A model generated the notes under the pieces. It saw nothing but the letters and a program-made list of their open reading frames with translations, was not told the origin of the DNA and made no database searches. The translations under genes and the position numbers were made by a program. Positions 32,736 to 44,400 of a stretch of DNA of 64,000 bases are shown here, piece by piece; position 1 is the stretch's first letter, and the number at the start of each line of letters is the position of its first letter. The stretch is from CAYIHX01 sp964363305 (GTDB taxonomy: Bacteria; Bdellovibrionota; UBA1018), in the NCBI GenBank assembly GCA_964363305.1, contig CAYIHX010000008.1:38179-102178 (forward strand). The letters run 5' to 3'.

Positions 32736-34577
32736 TTAGGTGCCGAACTCGCGAATCAGCCGAGCGCGGATCTGCGCGAATTCGCCGGGCGTCTTTTCGC
32801 CGAGTTGGCGGAAAAACTCTTCACTCGTTTTGAGTTCCCGCGACCACTCATCCGAGCGGGTGCGAGAAACCTCTTCAAATTGCTCACGAGTGAACGACTC
32901 GAGGCCCTCCCACCGCAGGTGCTCGTAGCTTGGGCTATGGCCGAGCGCCGATTCGATTGCCGGCGCCTCACCGCGCACGCGGCCGACAATCCACTCCAGT
33001 ACGCGCATATTGTCGCCGTAGCCTGGCCAGGCGAACTTGCCTTGCGCGTTTTTGCGGAACCAGTTCACGCCGAAGATGAGGGGAAGCTGCTTCACGCGCT
33101 TGCTCATGCCGAGCCAGTGCCGAAAGTAGTCTCCCATGTGGTAGCCGCAGAAAGGCAGCATGGCGAAGGGATCGCGGCGAACGACGCCGACCTGGCCGGT
33201 GGCGGCGGCCGTGGTCTCAGAGCCGGTCGTGGCGGCGGCATAGACGCCGGAGGCCCAGTCGCGGGTTTGGTAGACGAGTGGAATCGTGTCGGCGCGGCGC
33301 CCTCCGAAAATCATCGCGGAGATGGGCACGCCAGCGGGGTTTTCCCAGTCGGCGTCAATCGAAGGGCATTGCGCGGCCGGGGCCGTGAAGCGTGCGTTGG
33401 GGTGCGCGGCATTTCTTCCGCAGCCGGGCTCCCAGGCCTGACCTTGCCAGTCGGTCAAGCGAGCAGGCGGGGTCTCCGTCATTCCTTCCCACCAGACGTC
33501 GCCGTCTTCGGTCAGCGCGACGTTCGTGAAGATCGTGTTTCCGCGAATGGAAGCCATGGCATTGGGATTGGTCTTGTCGGAAGTGCCGGGGGCCACTCCG
33601 AAGAAACCCGCCTCGGGATTGATGGCGCGCAGCTCGCCGCTGGCGCTGGGCTTGATCCACGCGATGTCGTCGCCGATCGTGGTGATCTTCCATCCTTCAT
33701 AAATCTTAGGCGGGATGAGCATGGCGAAGTTCGTCTTCCCGCAGGCGCTCGGAAAAGCGGCGGTCACGTAATTTTTGCGGCCGTCCGGAGACTCGACACC
33801 GAGAATGAGCATATGCTCGGCAAGCCAGCCTTCATCGCGCCCCATGGTCGAGGCGATGCGAAGCGCGAAGCATTTCTTGCCCAGGAGGGCGTTGCCTCCG
33901 TAACCGCTCCCGAAGGACCAGATGGTTCGCTCTTCCGGAAAGTGGACGATGTACTTTTCTTTTTGGTTGCAGGGCCAGCTGACGTCTTTCTGTCCGGTTT
34001 CGAGCGGAGCGCCGACGGAATGCAAGCACTTCACGAAGGGGCGGCTCTCACCCAGGGTATCGAGGGCGCCCTTGCCCATGCGGGTCATGACGCGCATGTT
34101 GATGACGACATAGGGGGAGTCGGTGAGCTCAACGCCGACCTGGGAAATCGGCGATCCGAGCGGGCCCATCGAGAAGGGCACGACATAGAGGGTGCGGCCG
34201 CGCATCGCCCCTTTGAAGAGGCCCTGGAGCGTGTTTTTCATTTCGGCCGGGGCCCGCCAGTTGTTCGTGGGGCCGGCGTCGGTTTCGCTTTCGGAGCAGA
34301 TGAAGGTCCGGTCTTCGACTCGCGCTACGTCCGATGGGTTTGAGCAGGCGAGGTAGCTGTTCGGGCGTTTGGCCGGATTGAGGCGCTTCAGTGTACCGGA
34401 GTCGACCATCTGCTGGCAGAGCGTGTCGTACTCAAGCGGGGTGCCGTCACACCAGTGAATGGCCGCGGGCTCGCAAAGATTCACGATTTCTTTCACCCAG
34501 TTGAGGAGTTCCGGGTGTCGGACGCCCAGGGCCTGGGCTTGGTGGTCGCTCGTTTTGGTGAGGGTTGCGGTCATCAT
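32736..34577 (-). CDS. pckG: Phosphoenolpyruvate carboxykinase (GTP)
   Basis: 613 residues from ATG 34577, five bases after GGAGA; a longer frame would need a TTG start. Converts oxaloacetate and GTP to phosphoenolpyruvate. Seen are the P-loop FPSACGKTNFAML, NWFRKN, the metal site segment TIGDDIAWIKP and FGVAPGTSDKTNPNA; this is the GTP-dependent type by length and motifs. TATATT at ~34600 could be the -10 of its promoter. Confidence 0.95.
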   Translation of the reverse strand: MMTATLTKTSDHQAQALGVRHPELLNWVKEIVNLCEPAAIHWCDGTPLEYDTLCQQMVDSGTLKRLNPAKRPNSYLACSNPSDVARVEDRTFICSESETDAGPTNNWRAPAEMKNTLQGLFKGAMRGRTLYVVPFSMGPLGSPISQVGVELTDSPYVVINMRVMTRMGKGALDTLGESRPFVKCLHSVGAPLETGQKDVSWPCNQKEKYIVHFPEERTIWSFGSGYGGNALLGKKCFALRIASTMGRDEGWLAEHMLILGVESPDGRKNYVTAAFPSACGKTNFAMLIPPKIYEGWKITTIGDDIAWIKPSASGELRAINPEAGFFGVAPGTSDKTNPNAMASIRGNTIFTNVALTEDGDVWWEGMTETPPARLTDWQGQAWEPGCGRNAAHPNARFTAPAAQCPSIDADWENPAGVPISAMIFGGRRADTIPLVYQTRDWASGVYAAATTGSETTAAATGQVGVVRRDPFAMLPFCGYHMGDYFRHWLGMSKRVKQLPLIFGVNWFRKNAQGKFAWPGYGDNMRVLEWIVGRVRGEAPAIESALGHSPSYEHLRWEGLESFTREQFEEVSRTRSDEWSRELKTSEEFFRQLGEKTPGEFAQIRARLIREFGT

Positions 34578-34643
34578 GGGTGTCTCCAATATTTCAATAT
34601 AGGGTTACCCTCGCCGATAGAGGGCGGAAAATCCAATCAGAAA

Positions 34644-36017
34644 TCAGCTCGAACGAGGCGGGATCCGTAGGCGCTGTCCTCTCAGAATGCGGCTTGAATG
34701 GAGTCGGTTTTTCGCGCGGAGGGCCTTCACGCTGATTCCATATTTCCTCGAGATGGAGAGCAGGCCTTCGCCGTTTCGCACGATGTGAATTTTTCGACTC
34801 ATGGCTAACATGCGCCCGGAGCGCGAGCTGCGGTAGCTTCGGTGCTGGGGTGGCGCTTGTCGTACGAGGCGAATCGGGGGCGTTTCGCCCTCCTCGTCCT
34901 GCGCGGGCACCCAGATCGGGTAGGGGCGTCGAGCGAGCGGAGCGCGGCCAACGATTAAATGGGGGTTCAAGGCCTTGAGTGTCGACGCGGAAACGCGTCG
35001 TGCGCGCGCGATGGCGGAAAGTGGCTGGCCCGGGCCGGCAAAGACCGTCTCAACGGCGGGGAAGAGGCCTCCGAGCGGGCCGGCGGCCTGAATCTGGAAG
35101 CCATACTTCCCGGGGTTCTTCCCGATGAGGCTGGCCGCCAAAAATTTAGGGAGGTACTGGCGAGTCTCAGGCGGGAGGACGCGCTTTCGGGCGAGTTCCC
35201 AGAAGTCTTTCGATCCTCCGCGTCGAATAGCGCCCCCCACTCGTCCGGGGCCGCCATTGTAGGCGGCGATGGCCAGGTGCCAGGAGCCTAAGCGGTTTTT
35301 CAGCCATTTCAGGTAGCGTGCCCCGGCCTCGGTCGAGCGTAGAATATCGCGGCGTTCGTCGATGCCGTCACCGATCTTGAGGCCGTACTCGCGACCCGTC
35401 GGGCGCATAAACTGCCAGAAGCCGACGGCATTGGCGCGGGACCGCGCATGCGCCATGAAGCCGCTCTCGATCATCGCCAGGTAGTAGAGGTCGGTGGGGA
35501 TGTCGTTCCGAGCGAGGATGCTTTCGATGACCGGGCGATAGTAGGCTCCGCGATTCAGGAAGCCCTGAAAGCGTTCGTGGTCGACGATCGAGAAGTAATA
35601 GATCCATTCGCGCACCCGGCGGTTGATCTCGATGGGAATTTTGTGCCGGGGCCCGACCTCGGCTTGCGCGGCATCGATGGTGTCGCTTTCGGCCAGAATT
35701 TCTTTTTCGATCTCGTCGATGGCGGCTTTCGCCTCGTCGCTCAGTTCGACGATGGTCTCGACATCCTCGGGCAGGTTGGCTTCCTCGGTGGTCGCGACTT
35801 CGTCGAGGGAGTCGTCAGACAGGATGGCCGCGAAGTGACCGCGGGCGTTGCGGGGCTCTGACTGTCGAGGAGTGCTGCCGCACGCGGAGAGAAAGGCGAG
35901 AACCGCCGCGCAGGCGGCGACCTTTTTCGTCGAGAAGGGGCTGGGTCGGTCGCGGCTTGTTCTTCCTTGAGCTTGCCGCGACCGAGGAAATCTCGGTGTC
36001 CGTCCATGGAAAACCAT
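34644..36017 (-). CDS. MltD-like lytic transglycosylase lipoprotein (SLT + LysM)
   Basis: 457 residues. Lipobox FLSACGS, then a Glu/Asp-rich linker, an SLT domain (~145-290) with catalytic Glu in LAMIESGFMAHARSRANAVGFWQFM and AYNGGPGRV, a degenerate middle LysM (IARARRVSASTLKALNPHL), and a C-terminal LysM (HIVRNGEGLLSISRKYGISVKALRAKN). It cleaves peptidoglycan with anhydromuramate formation at the outer membrane. The 30-residue basic stretch before the signal core suggests the true start may be later, with a non-ATG codon. Confidence 0.9.
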   Translation of the reverse strand: MVFHGRTPRFPRSRQAQGRTSRDRPSPFSTKKVAACAAVLAFLSACGSTPRQSEPRNARGHFAAILSDDSLDEVATTEEANLPEDVETIVELSDEAKAAIDEIEKEILAESDTIDAAQAEVGPRHKIPIEINRRVREWIYYFSIVDHERFQGFLNRGAYYRPVIESILARNDIPTDLYYLAMIESGFMAHARSRANAVGFWQFMRPTGREYGLKIGDGIDERRDILRSTEAGARYLKWLKNRLGSWHLAIAAYNGGPGRVGGAIRRGGSKDFWELARKRVLPPETRQYLPKFLAASLIGKNPGKYGFQIQAAGPLGGLFPAVETVFAGPGQPLSAIARARRVSASTLKALNPHLIVGRAPLARRPYPIWVPAQDEEGETPPIRLVRQAPPQHRSYRSSRSGRMLAMSRKIHIVRNGEGLLSISRKYGISVKALRAKNRLHSSRILRGQRLRIPPRSS

Positions 36018-36061
36018 CGAGTTTTTATTCTACGGGCTGAATGGAAGTTTGGGCAAGTCTT

Positions 36062-36082
36062 CCGCGGTGTCAGACACCGCGG
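36062..36082. repeat. GTGTCAGACAC palindrome, copy 1
   Basis: Perfect 10 bp arms CCGCGGTGTC and GACACCGCGG around one A, in the divergent gap between the lytic transglycosylase and GYF genes. The core GGTGTCAGACACC recurs at 44493-44505. Confidence 0.7.
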
Positions 36083-36135
36083 CGTCAGCGTACTGACTCT
36101 ATGCAAAGCGGCGGGCTCCTGTATTCTGGGAGGAC

Positions 36136-36654
36136 ATGTCTCGCATATTTTTGAGTCGTAACGGGCAGTCGTCCGGTCCTTTTACTCCTGAGAGGATCGA
36201 AGAGATGCGCACCAAGGGCGAGCTGGCAGCGTATCAGTGGCTTTTTGAAGATCCTGCGAAGGGCTGGCAGCCGGTGAATGCGCCCCCTCCTCCCCCGTCC
36301 ATCGAAGTGGAAGGTGCTGTTGCGGTTTCCGACGAAGTGGCGCGCGTGGAGAGGGGAGAGGGGCCGGGCTGGCCCGTGATCCTGCACGACGGGCGCCATA
36401 TGGTGAGCGGTGTCGTGGCGCAGGTCGACACGGGGGGTTGTCTGGTTTCGAAGACCATGCCGCGCTCGACGATGCCGGTATTCCGGCCTGGAGCGCATTT
36501 GACGCTCAACTTGCTTGATCCTCAGTCGAACCGTGCGGAGAACCTGAAGGTCACGATCGAAGCCGTCACGAAAGAGGGCGGCGAGTGGGAGTATCGACTG
36601 CTCTGGTCGAGACTGCCACGGTTGTTGGCGGGTGGGACGGAGAGATCTTTGTGA
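36136..36654 (+). CDS. GYF_2-domain protein
   Basis: 172 residues. The first ~50 residues are a GYF_2 domain (IFLSRNGQSSGPFTPERIEEMRTKGELAAYQWLFEDPAKGWQPV), a Pro-peptide-binding module used in Myxococcus GltJ-like and Bdellovibrio envelope proteins. The second half (PVILHDGRHMVSGVVAQVDTGG, FRPGAHLTLNLLD) is beta-rich and recalls PilZ-like barrels but lacks the RxxxR motif, so I do not call it. Its stop overlaps the next start (TGATG). It probably works with that outer-membrane protein. Confidence 0.75.
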   Translation: MSRIFLSRNGQSSGPFTPERIEEMRTKGELAAYQWLFEDPAKGWQPVNAPPPPPSIEVEGAVAVSDEVARVERGEGPGWPVILHDGRHMVSGVVAQVDTGGCLVSKTMPRSTMPVFRPGAHLTLNLLDPQSNRAENLKVTIEAVTKEGGEWEYRLLWSRLPRLLAGGTERSL

Positions 36655-37415
36655 TGAAGAAGTTCTTTGTACTGGGAATTCTCTGCCTGTCCAGCGTGGC
36701 GGTTGCGGCTCCCGCGGTCTCGGTAAGGCGGCCGGTCGCTCCTCCTGCGCCGCCCGTCGCATCGGCGCCTGCGGCAGGCGCTCAGCGACTTGATGTTGAC
36801 GGATTGAAAGAGAAGTACTGGTCGAGCGAAACCTCTTCCGACGTTCGCGTGATTCAGAATCGAACCTATACGAAAGAGTTGAAGATCAGCTTAGCTCCGC
36901 ATTTTACGACTCTCAGCGCCGACCCGTTTCAAGACATCATCGGGGCAGGCGCCTCGTTGGGTTTTAATCCAACCGAGTATCTGGGCATTCATGCTTTCTA
37001 CTCTTGGTTTCATCCGACGAGCTCGGCGGCGGCGAGGGCCTTTCTGACTGCAGCGACTTTCGGAGCCAACAGCAACCCCGTCCGGCATCTCATCGGAGGC
37101 GAGCTAGCCTGGAGCCTGCTCTACGGAAAACTGAGCTTGCTCGGAAAAGCGATTCTCCACTTTGATCTCTACACTCATGCAGGTGGGGGATACCTGTTCA
37201 CCGATAACGGCAACACCGTGGCGCCGTGGGCGGGTCTGGGACAGCAGCTTTTTCTGACCAAGTGGCTGACGCTGAAGGTGGATTACCGCTTCATGTACTG
37301 GCGCGAGAACGTGGTGAACCGCAGCACGCCGAGCGTTGAGGTCGGCGCGGTCATCGGGCAGCGCAACGTGTTCGCCAATATGTTCACCTTTGGGCTGAAC
37401 TTGCTGTTTCCTTGA
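36654..37415 (+). CDS. Outer-membrane beta-barrel protein (myxo-type)
   Basis: 253 residues with a signal peptide (FFVLGILCLSSVAVAAPA), a Pro/Ala linker and ~200 residues of alternating strands, ending FTFGLNLLFP. RVIQNRTYTKELKISLAPHFTTLSADPF and TEYLGIHAFYSWFHP match the outer membrane beta-barrel group seen beside Agl/Glt-like genes in Myxococcota and Bdellovibrionota. The coupled GYF protein supports a role in that machine. No catalytic function is expected. Confidence 0.75.
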   Translation: MKKFFVLGILCLSSVAVAAPAVSVRRPVAPPAPPVASAPAAGAQRLDVDGLKEKYWSSETSSDVRVIQNRTYTKELKISLAPHFTTLSADPFQDIIGAGASLGFNPTEYLGIHAFYSWFHPTSSAAARAFLTAATFGANSNPVRHLIGGELAWSLLYGKLSLLGKAILHFDLYTHAGGGYLFTDNGNTVAPWAGLGQQLFLTKWLTLKVDYRFMYWRENVVNRSTPSVEVGAVIGQRNVFANMFTFGLNLLFP

Positions 37416-37453
37416 GGCGTGAAGCTTCGGCGCAGAGATCTGGACCTGCGATG

Positions 37454-38257
37454 TCAGCGATTTTGCTCCGCTGATGTCGAGGCTGGCGACCGCGTGTACT
37501 CGTCGAATCTTTCCAGCTCCGCGCGTGCGCGCGGCTCAGTCTGGGCGGCGACTGCGGCAAGCCAAGTGGAGCGGCGCTCCGCCAGCGGCGGGTCAGTTTG
37601 CAGGTACAGCCAGAATGCCTCGGCGGCGGCGACCGCGGGTGTATCGTCGGCGGTCTTGGGCTCAGGCTGCGTCGAGAGAAATGCAAAGAACTGCCGCACG
37701 GGCGCGACGTAGGCGGGATTTGCCTGCGCGCGCGTGAGCATGAACTCGGCGGCCAGGCGGCGCTCTTGGCTCGCGCTCGCCGGAAGATTCTGAACAAGAC
37801 GCGACATCTCTTCGACGCCGGACATCCCTGCTCGTTCCAGTTCGATTTGCGCCTGCTGATGAAAGCCCGGTTCAGCTGAGCGCGGAGTGAAAAAACGGTT
37901 GAGCGAGTCGGAGTGGCGCAACCCCCCCAGGCAGTTCTCGACGGAGCTGATGACGGGTTCGGCGCTTTCCGAATCCGGCCGCGGTTCTCTCGAGATCAGT
38001 TTTTTTTTCATCTCGGGCGAGGCTTTCTCTAGGAAGGTGGCCATGTCGCGCGCCGAGGGCTTCACCTCGAGGGCGTGCGGGGGTTCTGGGAGGCGGATCG
38101 CGTTCGGGGTTTTTGCCGCGGGAAGCGCGGAGAGCTCCTCCCGGTCGAGAGGCGGGTTGTTGGGTCGGAGCAAATAGAGGGTGAGTCCCGCGCTCGAGAC
38201 GAGGAGGAAGAGGGAGGTCGCCAACACGCCGATGCGAGGGCCTTCTGAAGAATTCAC
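37454..38257 (-). CDS. Membrane-anchored protein of unknown function
   Basis: 267 residues: one N-terminal transmembrane helix (VLATSLFLLVSSAGLTLYLL), then a soluble helical domain with no known motif (SVENCLGGLRHSDSLNRFF, EEMSRLVQNLPASASQERRLAAEFMLTRAQ). It converges with the outer-membrane barrel gene. Probably periplasmic. Confidence 0.65.
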   Translation of the reverse strand: MNSSEGPRIGVLATSLFLLVSSAGLTLYLLRPNNPPLDREELSALPAAKTPNAIRLPEPPHALEVKPSARDMATFLEKASPEMKKKLISREPRPDSESAEPVISSVENCLGGLRHSDSLNRFFTPRSAEPGFHQQAQIELERAGMSGVEEMSRLVQNLPASASQERRLAAEFMLTRAQANPAYVAPVRQFFAFLSTQPEPKTADDTPAVAAAEAFWLYLQTDPPLAERRSTWLAAVAAQTEPRARAELERFDEYTRSPASTSAEQNR

Positions 38258-38339
38258 GTCTCTATTATCGGTTGGAGAACGGTTGTATTTGAATGGCTTA
38301 ACTATTTTAAATATATGTGATTTAACAGGAATTCAAAAC

Positions 38340-38368
38340 TTGTCAGGGCTTGATAATCCCTTTATGCT
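38340..38368 (+). promoter_or_regulatory. Possible sigma70 promoter of the giant lipoprotein gene
   Basis: TTGTCA at 38340-38345 and TATGCT at 38363-38368, 17 bp apart, in an AT-rich gap before the GTG start at 38417. The -35 is 5/6 and the -10 is 4/6; moderate evidence only. Confidence 0.35.
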
Positions 38369-38416
38369 TAATTAGTTGATCAAAAAAGTCTGTTAAGCAA
38401 CCAGGGGGATTGGGTT

Positions 38417-41400
38417 GTGAAACTGCTCAGGGGTACGTCGGTTAAACAGGGGTTATCGTCTATTGGGCTTGCGGCGATGCTGGGCGCGTTGAACGGCTGT
38501 AGCATGGGTTGGGACTACTCGTCTTATTTCTCGCGCCTTGCCGACGAGGCGACCATCGACTTCGGTCAGTTCGACGAAGAGTACGCCCAGCTGAACCCGA
38601 TGCCGAGGCTGACGCAGGAGCAGGCGCTGGCGCGTAAACCGGGTGATCCGTTGCCGACGTTGCCGGGATACGTGGCCGTGGCCGAGCACGATGCCTCCGC
38701 GACGCCCTTTCTCAGCAAGATATCGACGAAGGTATGGGCTCGAAACACGGGCGAAAAAGCCGCCACGGATTTGAAGTGGTCGTTCGACGGTGAAGTGGGG
38801 ACGCAGAACTTTGAGGTGAAGGATTCATGCGATGGCGTGATCGAGCCGTATCGCCTCGGCGGGAAACCGTGCGCGATCGAAGTGACCTTTTATCCGAATA
38901 CCGCGCTCGGAGAAATTCCGAGCCGAATCAAGCTCAGCTTCGTCAGCGATGGCAAGCCGCGGGAAGCATCTCTTCCCCTGAAGGGCCTTTCTCAAGCCAT
39001 TCCTTTCCTCTATGTCGAGGCAAGCCCGGCGTTTCCCCCAGTCTACGTTCCGGGCATGAGCGCGTCGACTCAGCGATTTCAGATTCGTTTCAATGGCAGC
39101 CGCTTGCCCGATCGCTTCCGCGCGGAGTTTCCTCCCGCTGTCAATGTTGCGTTTCGCGTGTCTGGCTCTGATTCCGCGCGGTTTTCGATCGTCGGATCGG
39201 AGACCTCCTGCGGAGCGACGGTTTCAGGCGACTGCGTCGTGGCGTTGCGATTCACTCCGGACGCACGCGCGAACTCCGCTCCGATCGAGTATCGCTCTAA
39301 CTTGCAATGGACATTCGACACCTCCGCCGGCGGAAGCGCGGGCTCGTATGGAATGCTCGCGCTCGGAACTCCCGTCGTTCCTTCGACCTTGGTCGGCGCT
39401 CCGACGTCGGGTGCGTTCGGCGATATCCAAAGAAATCCCCGGGATTCGTTGGCGCCAGTCCGTGATTTCGTCATTACGAGGGACGGGGGCAACCAAGGCG
39501 GGGTCATCACGGCCGTCGCTCTTTCGGGGGCGCAGGCTTCAAGTTTCAGGATCGTCTCGTCTGACTGCGTGGAGCGCTCCTTCTCTGGAACCGATGGCGT
39601 CTTGTGTTCTGTCCGCGTGCGATTCAAGCCGGGCTTGGAGGCCTCGCTTCCGTCGACGAAGGCTGCTCAGCTGCGAGTTGACTATCAATCGCTACCCGCG
39701 GCGCCGTCTTCGCTGGTCATCGCGTTGAGCGGGCGAGCCGTGCAACCGGGGGTCTTGGAGGTGGTTTACCCGCCGACCGCCCCCGGGGGTGAGTTCGGCA
39801 GCTCATGCGCGTTCAAGGCCCAACCTGCGCGCACCCTTCAAGTGAGAAATGCCGGCGCGGGATTCGTCTACGGAGTGGTTCCAGGGGTGGGCGCCAGCGT
39901 TCATTTTTCTAGGCGGCACGATTGCGTGGCGACGCCTGTGGCGAGCGGTGCCGTCGCATGCGCAAATGTCAGCCTGGCGTTTCAGCCTCAGGCGGCCGGG
40001 GCGTTGTCGGGCGATTGGGCGTTCGCTTACGATGACGGAACCGAGGACGGCAGCGCGCGCTCGCTGACGGTGACCGCTCATGGCACCGGTCTTCCGGGCC
40101 CGGATGGCTGCCTGGATTTGGTTCGAGTGGGGGTTCCGAGCCCCGCTGTGGTCAACGTGTCTGCCGTGAATCGATTCATGATCGGGGGAGTCGCGCACGT
40201 CTACCCCGTGGTCTACAAGCTCTACGGAACCACGCAGTTGAGCGGCGGGATTACGTTCGGCCCGGGACGCCTTCAGAAGCTGAGACCCGTTCTTCCCGCC
40301 GATCAGGGCAGCTTCCAGGTTGTTCCGGGGACAAGCTGCCCGGGATTGAACTCTCAAGAGGAGTGCACCGTTCGGTTGAGGTATGTCTCTCCCGTCTTGG
40401 CTGGAGATGGAATCGAAATGTCCCTTTTAGGGAAACCCGATCAGGCGGGCGAGGGGCAGTTCATTGTTTCGGGCATTTTGCATTCAGCTCCGTCTCTCTC
40501 GTTGACTCCGCCCGCTTCGGTTCGTTCAAACACGGACAACAATCAAAATTTGGTCTTTTCTCTTCGGAATACTTCGCCCTATTTCTCTCTGGTTCCCCAA
40601 TCCGGCGGTGTTCTCGCGGTGAAGGGACCCGCGGGGTGTACGGTGTTGTCCCCGCCTGTAGCAACCGCTTGCGCGTCCGGAATCGTGGCGAGCCTTCGCG
40701 GAGGGAGCGGCGTTTGCGCCATCAGCATTCCGTTCAATCCCTTGGCTTCGAATGGGGTTCAATCCTGTCGCCTCGACGTGAGCGGACTCATCGACGAGTT
40801 TTCCTTAAGTGCTCAGTCCGTGGGCTCGGCATTTAATGCGGAGTCTTCAACGAAGGTCACGTTGACGGCATTGCCTGCTTCGGTGAATTTTGGGACGATC
40901 TATTTCGAGGCGAATGAGGCGAGCACGACTTCGATTCCGTCCGTTCCCGGTCTGGCTCCCGCGAATCGATTCACCGTTCAATACCGATATGGAAGAGACG
41001 CGACTTCTGTTTCCGCATTAACGGCCTCGGTTGCGACATTGAGCGCAAGTTTTGCCACGACCTGTGCCTCGCCCTACAGCTTAACCGGAGTCACTCCGGC
41101 TGGCATGTGCTCGGTGAATTTCGGCTGGCGCCCCACGGCCGCCGTCGCGATGGGCGCGATCGGCAATGTAATGCTCGACTACACCAACGGGTTCGTGCCC
41201 GTTTCGGGCTCGAACGGGCGCCTCACGGTTCCGGTTCTCGGCGCGTACGTGAAGAAAATTCCAGCGATCACGCTGACGCACGCGACGCCTTCGGCGGGGA
41301 TTTTGCTGGGCTCGTCTTACGCGATTCGCGTGACGGCGACCAACGGGACTGGGGTTGCCGTCGGCAAGGCGAATGCCCTGGTGGGCTCGATCGCCTCGCC

Positions 41401-44400
41401 AGTTGGCGCGGCGTGGGCGGTGAATCTGAACCCGACGGCCGATCTCGGCGGCGCGCGAGTTTGTGGCGCAGTGACAGCATCGGCACCGCTCGAGCCTGGC
41501 TCCTCCTGCGTCTTCGATGTGGGCGTGATTCCTCAGGTGAAGGGCGCAGTCACTGCCACGCTTCAGCTCGTCGCGAAGAACAGCGGGGGCGAAGGCATTC
41601 CGGCCGTGAGCCGCGCGCTTTCGGCGACTGGCGCGCTGCCTGCTTTGGCGCTTTCTTCGGCTCTTCCTGCTTCGATCGCGCAGGGAGCGAGCGTGAGCAG
41701 AACGGTTCGAGTGAGCGTAGCTGGGCTCTTGGGTTCGCCTAACGGGTTGAGCTATTCCGTGGTGAATTCGACCGGTGCGGCGCTTTCTCAGGCGACCGTG
41801 GGAGCGGGCTGCGCGGCTTCGCCCGCGTCCTCTTTTCCTTGTGATGTGGCCGTCGCGCTCCGAAGTCTCGCCGTCGAGTCGATCTCAGGGTATTTTCGAG
41901 TAAAGTGGGGGACCGCCCCCGCTGCGCCGTACACGGATTTGCCGATCTCGTCATCATTCACGTCGGTCACGGCCGGTTTATCTCCAGCGACTTTTGGAAC
42001 GGTCGCTCCGGGCGGCACTTCGTCGCCGGTCACTTTGACGCTGAGAAATCCAGCCGCCGAAGGCTCCTCCCCCTCGTTGACATTCCCCGCGTTGACTGGA
42101 GTCTTCCGCTACAGCGTCGGCGGTGCGCCCGGTGGGTCGGGGCGTTGTTTGAGTTCACAGGTGCTCGCTGCGGGAGGATCGTGCACGCTTGCGATTGAGT
42201 ATCGACCGACTGATCCTGGGGAGGCCAGTTTCATGTATAATATCGGTCGCTCGGGACTCGCTGATCTCAGCGTCTCTCTGTCGGGAAGCGGGAGCTTTCC
42301 CGGGGTGGCGATCGGTGGCGGCAGCCTTGCGTTGGGCAATGTAAGCGTAGGGGCGGGAGTGAGTCGCACCCTCTCTCTTTTGAGCGCGAGCGATGTCGGA
42401 GATCTCGTCGTCTCCGCGCCCTCGGTCGGATACTCTTATTCGGAGACAGCCACCGGATGTGCTTCCTGGGCGTCCGCTTCGCGCACGGCCAGGCTGGCTC
42501 CAGGAGTCGCATGCGTGCTGACTCTGAATTTTTCGCCGGCCACCGCGGCCGCCTCGAACTACACTTTCACTATGACGATCGCCGGGCGCACCGGTGGAAG
42601 TCAGGTGTTCACGGCGACCGGGGTCTTGCCTGTCATCGCAGCCGGTGCGAACTTCGGGGGTGTTGCCGTCGGAGGAACTCACTCGATCAGCCTCTCGGTT
42701 TCGAATGCGGGAGTCGGGGAGGCGTCGGGACTCACTTATGAGTTGAATGCGGCGGTCTCCGCGGGATTCAGTCTCGGTGGTTTGGATTGCGCGTCGATCT
42801 CGGCCGCGGGAGGTTGTTCGCTTTCCCTTCAATTCGCGCCGAGCGCGGCCGGTGCGCGTTCGGCGCAGATTCGAGTCGTTCGCGGCGCGATCGCCGGGCC
42901 CTGGGTGACGGTCTTGGGTGCGGGAGTCGCTCCGACACTCGGCGCCGTCGACTTTGGCAAGGTTCGTGTCGACGAGTCGACGACACGCCCTTGGTCGGTG
43001 ACGAATTCGGCCGCGAATGGCAGCGTGCCTGCGGGTTTCCGTTTTCCGGCGTTGAGTGCGCCGTTCTCCTTCGTGGGCAGCGACACCTGCGCGGCCGCGA
43101 TGACTCCTTCCGGCGGCTGTTCCGTGCAAGTTCGCTTCGCGCCGACAGCGGTGGGCGCTGCGGGCGTCGCGCCGGTCGTAGGAACCGGAGTGCAAGACAT
43201 CCGGGTGTTTGCCGGGCCGGCCAATACCTGCATCATCGATGACGTGGCGCGAGTGAAGTGCTGGGGCTCGAATGTTTACGGGCAACTTGCCACGGGCTCC
43301 ACCACTGCGGTGACGGGCACGATCGCGTCGCGCGATCCCATCGATTTAAGCGGGCACTTCTCTCTGGTTCGAAAATTGGTCGTCAGCGAGCGGCACCTCT
43401 GCGCGCTCGGTGATGACGGCGCCGTTTTGGGAAAAGTCACTTGCTGGGGCTCGAACGAAGAGAATCGTCTGGGAATGCCCGTGGGAGCTTCGCGCCTCTC
43501 CGTCGGCACGGACGCTTATGTGCAAGCCGGGGCTTCTGATCTGAGCGGAGTGCTCGATCTTTCGGCGGGCTACAGTCATACCTGCGCCGTGACGGCGAGT
43601 CAGTTGCACTGCTGGGGCAACAATGCTTTCGGAAAGCTCGGTCGCGGCGACGCGGCGGCCGCGGCGAACGTGGTGAGCTCGGCACTTCCAGCCGGTAAGA
43701 CCGGTTTCGGAGTTTATGCGGGCCGTAGTCATACTTGCGTCGGTTTTTCTGACGGAAGAGCACGGTGCTTCGGGGCGAACGGCGTCGGGCAAAGCGCGGC
43801 GAGCATCACGAGCGGAGAGGTTTATTCAGTGACCTCTGTGTATTGGCCTTCAGTCGCGGCGGATATAGCGTTCGGCTCTGGCTATTCGGTCGCGGGCATG
43901 GCGCTCGGCGCGGAGTCGAGTCATACCTGCTCGATTTCAGGGTCTGGCCTGGTGAAGTGCTTCGGGCAGGCTTCGGAATCGCCGTTCCCTACGACGGCGA
44001 CTTCGTTTGCCGGCTTGCTCGGTCACTGCTGGAATCGGACTTCGGCGGCGGCATCGGCCTTGGACTGCTCCGTCAGCGGTCTGGCCTCAGGCGGACGTTT
44101 TGCGCAGGCTTACGGAAACTCGTCCGAGCTGGCCGCACTTCCTTCGGTCGACTTGGGTGCGGGCTTCGGTGCGGCGCAGATCGCGGCCGGTGGCAGCCAC
44201 ACCTGTGTGCGATCCACCGCGGGCGCGGTGAAGTGCTGGGGCAAGAACGATCTTGGACAACTGGGCAACGGAGGTTCGGCTCCTGCCGGGCAGACGAGCG
44301 CATCGATGGGAGCGGGACTCTCCACCGCGATCGCCAGTGGCGTCACCGACTTGGCTGTCGGACTGAGCCACGCTTGCGCCGTCGTGAATGGCACCGAGCT

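Noticed and set aside
32805..34343. 512-codon open frame on the plus strand
   Set aside because: Fully antisense to pckG; its residues show no domain and it follows the GC-rich codon pattern of the real gene.
42155..43285. 376-codon minus-strand frame
   Set aside because: Antisense to the giant lipoprotein gene, low-complexity Arg-rich.
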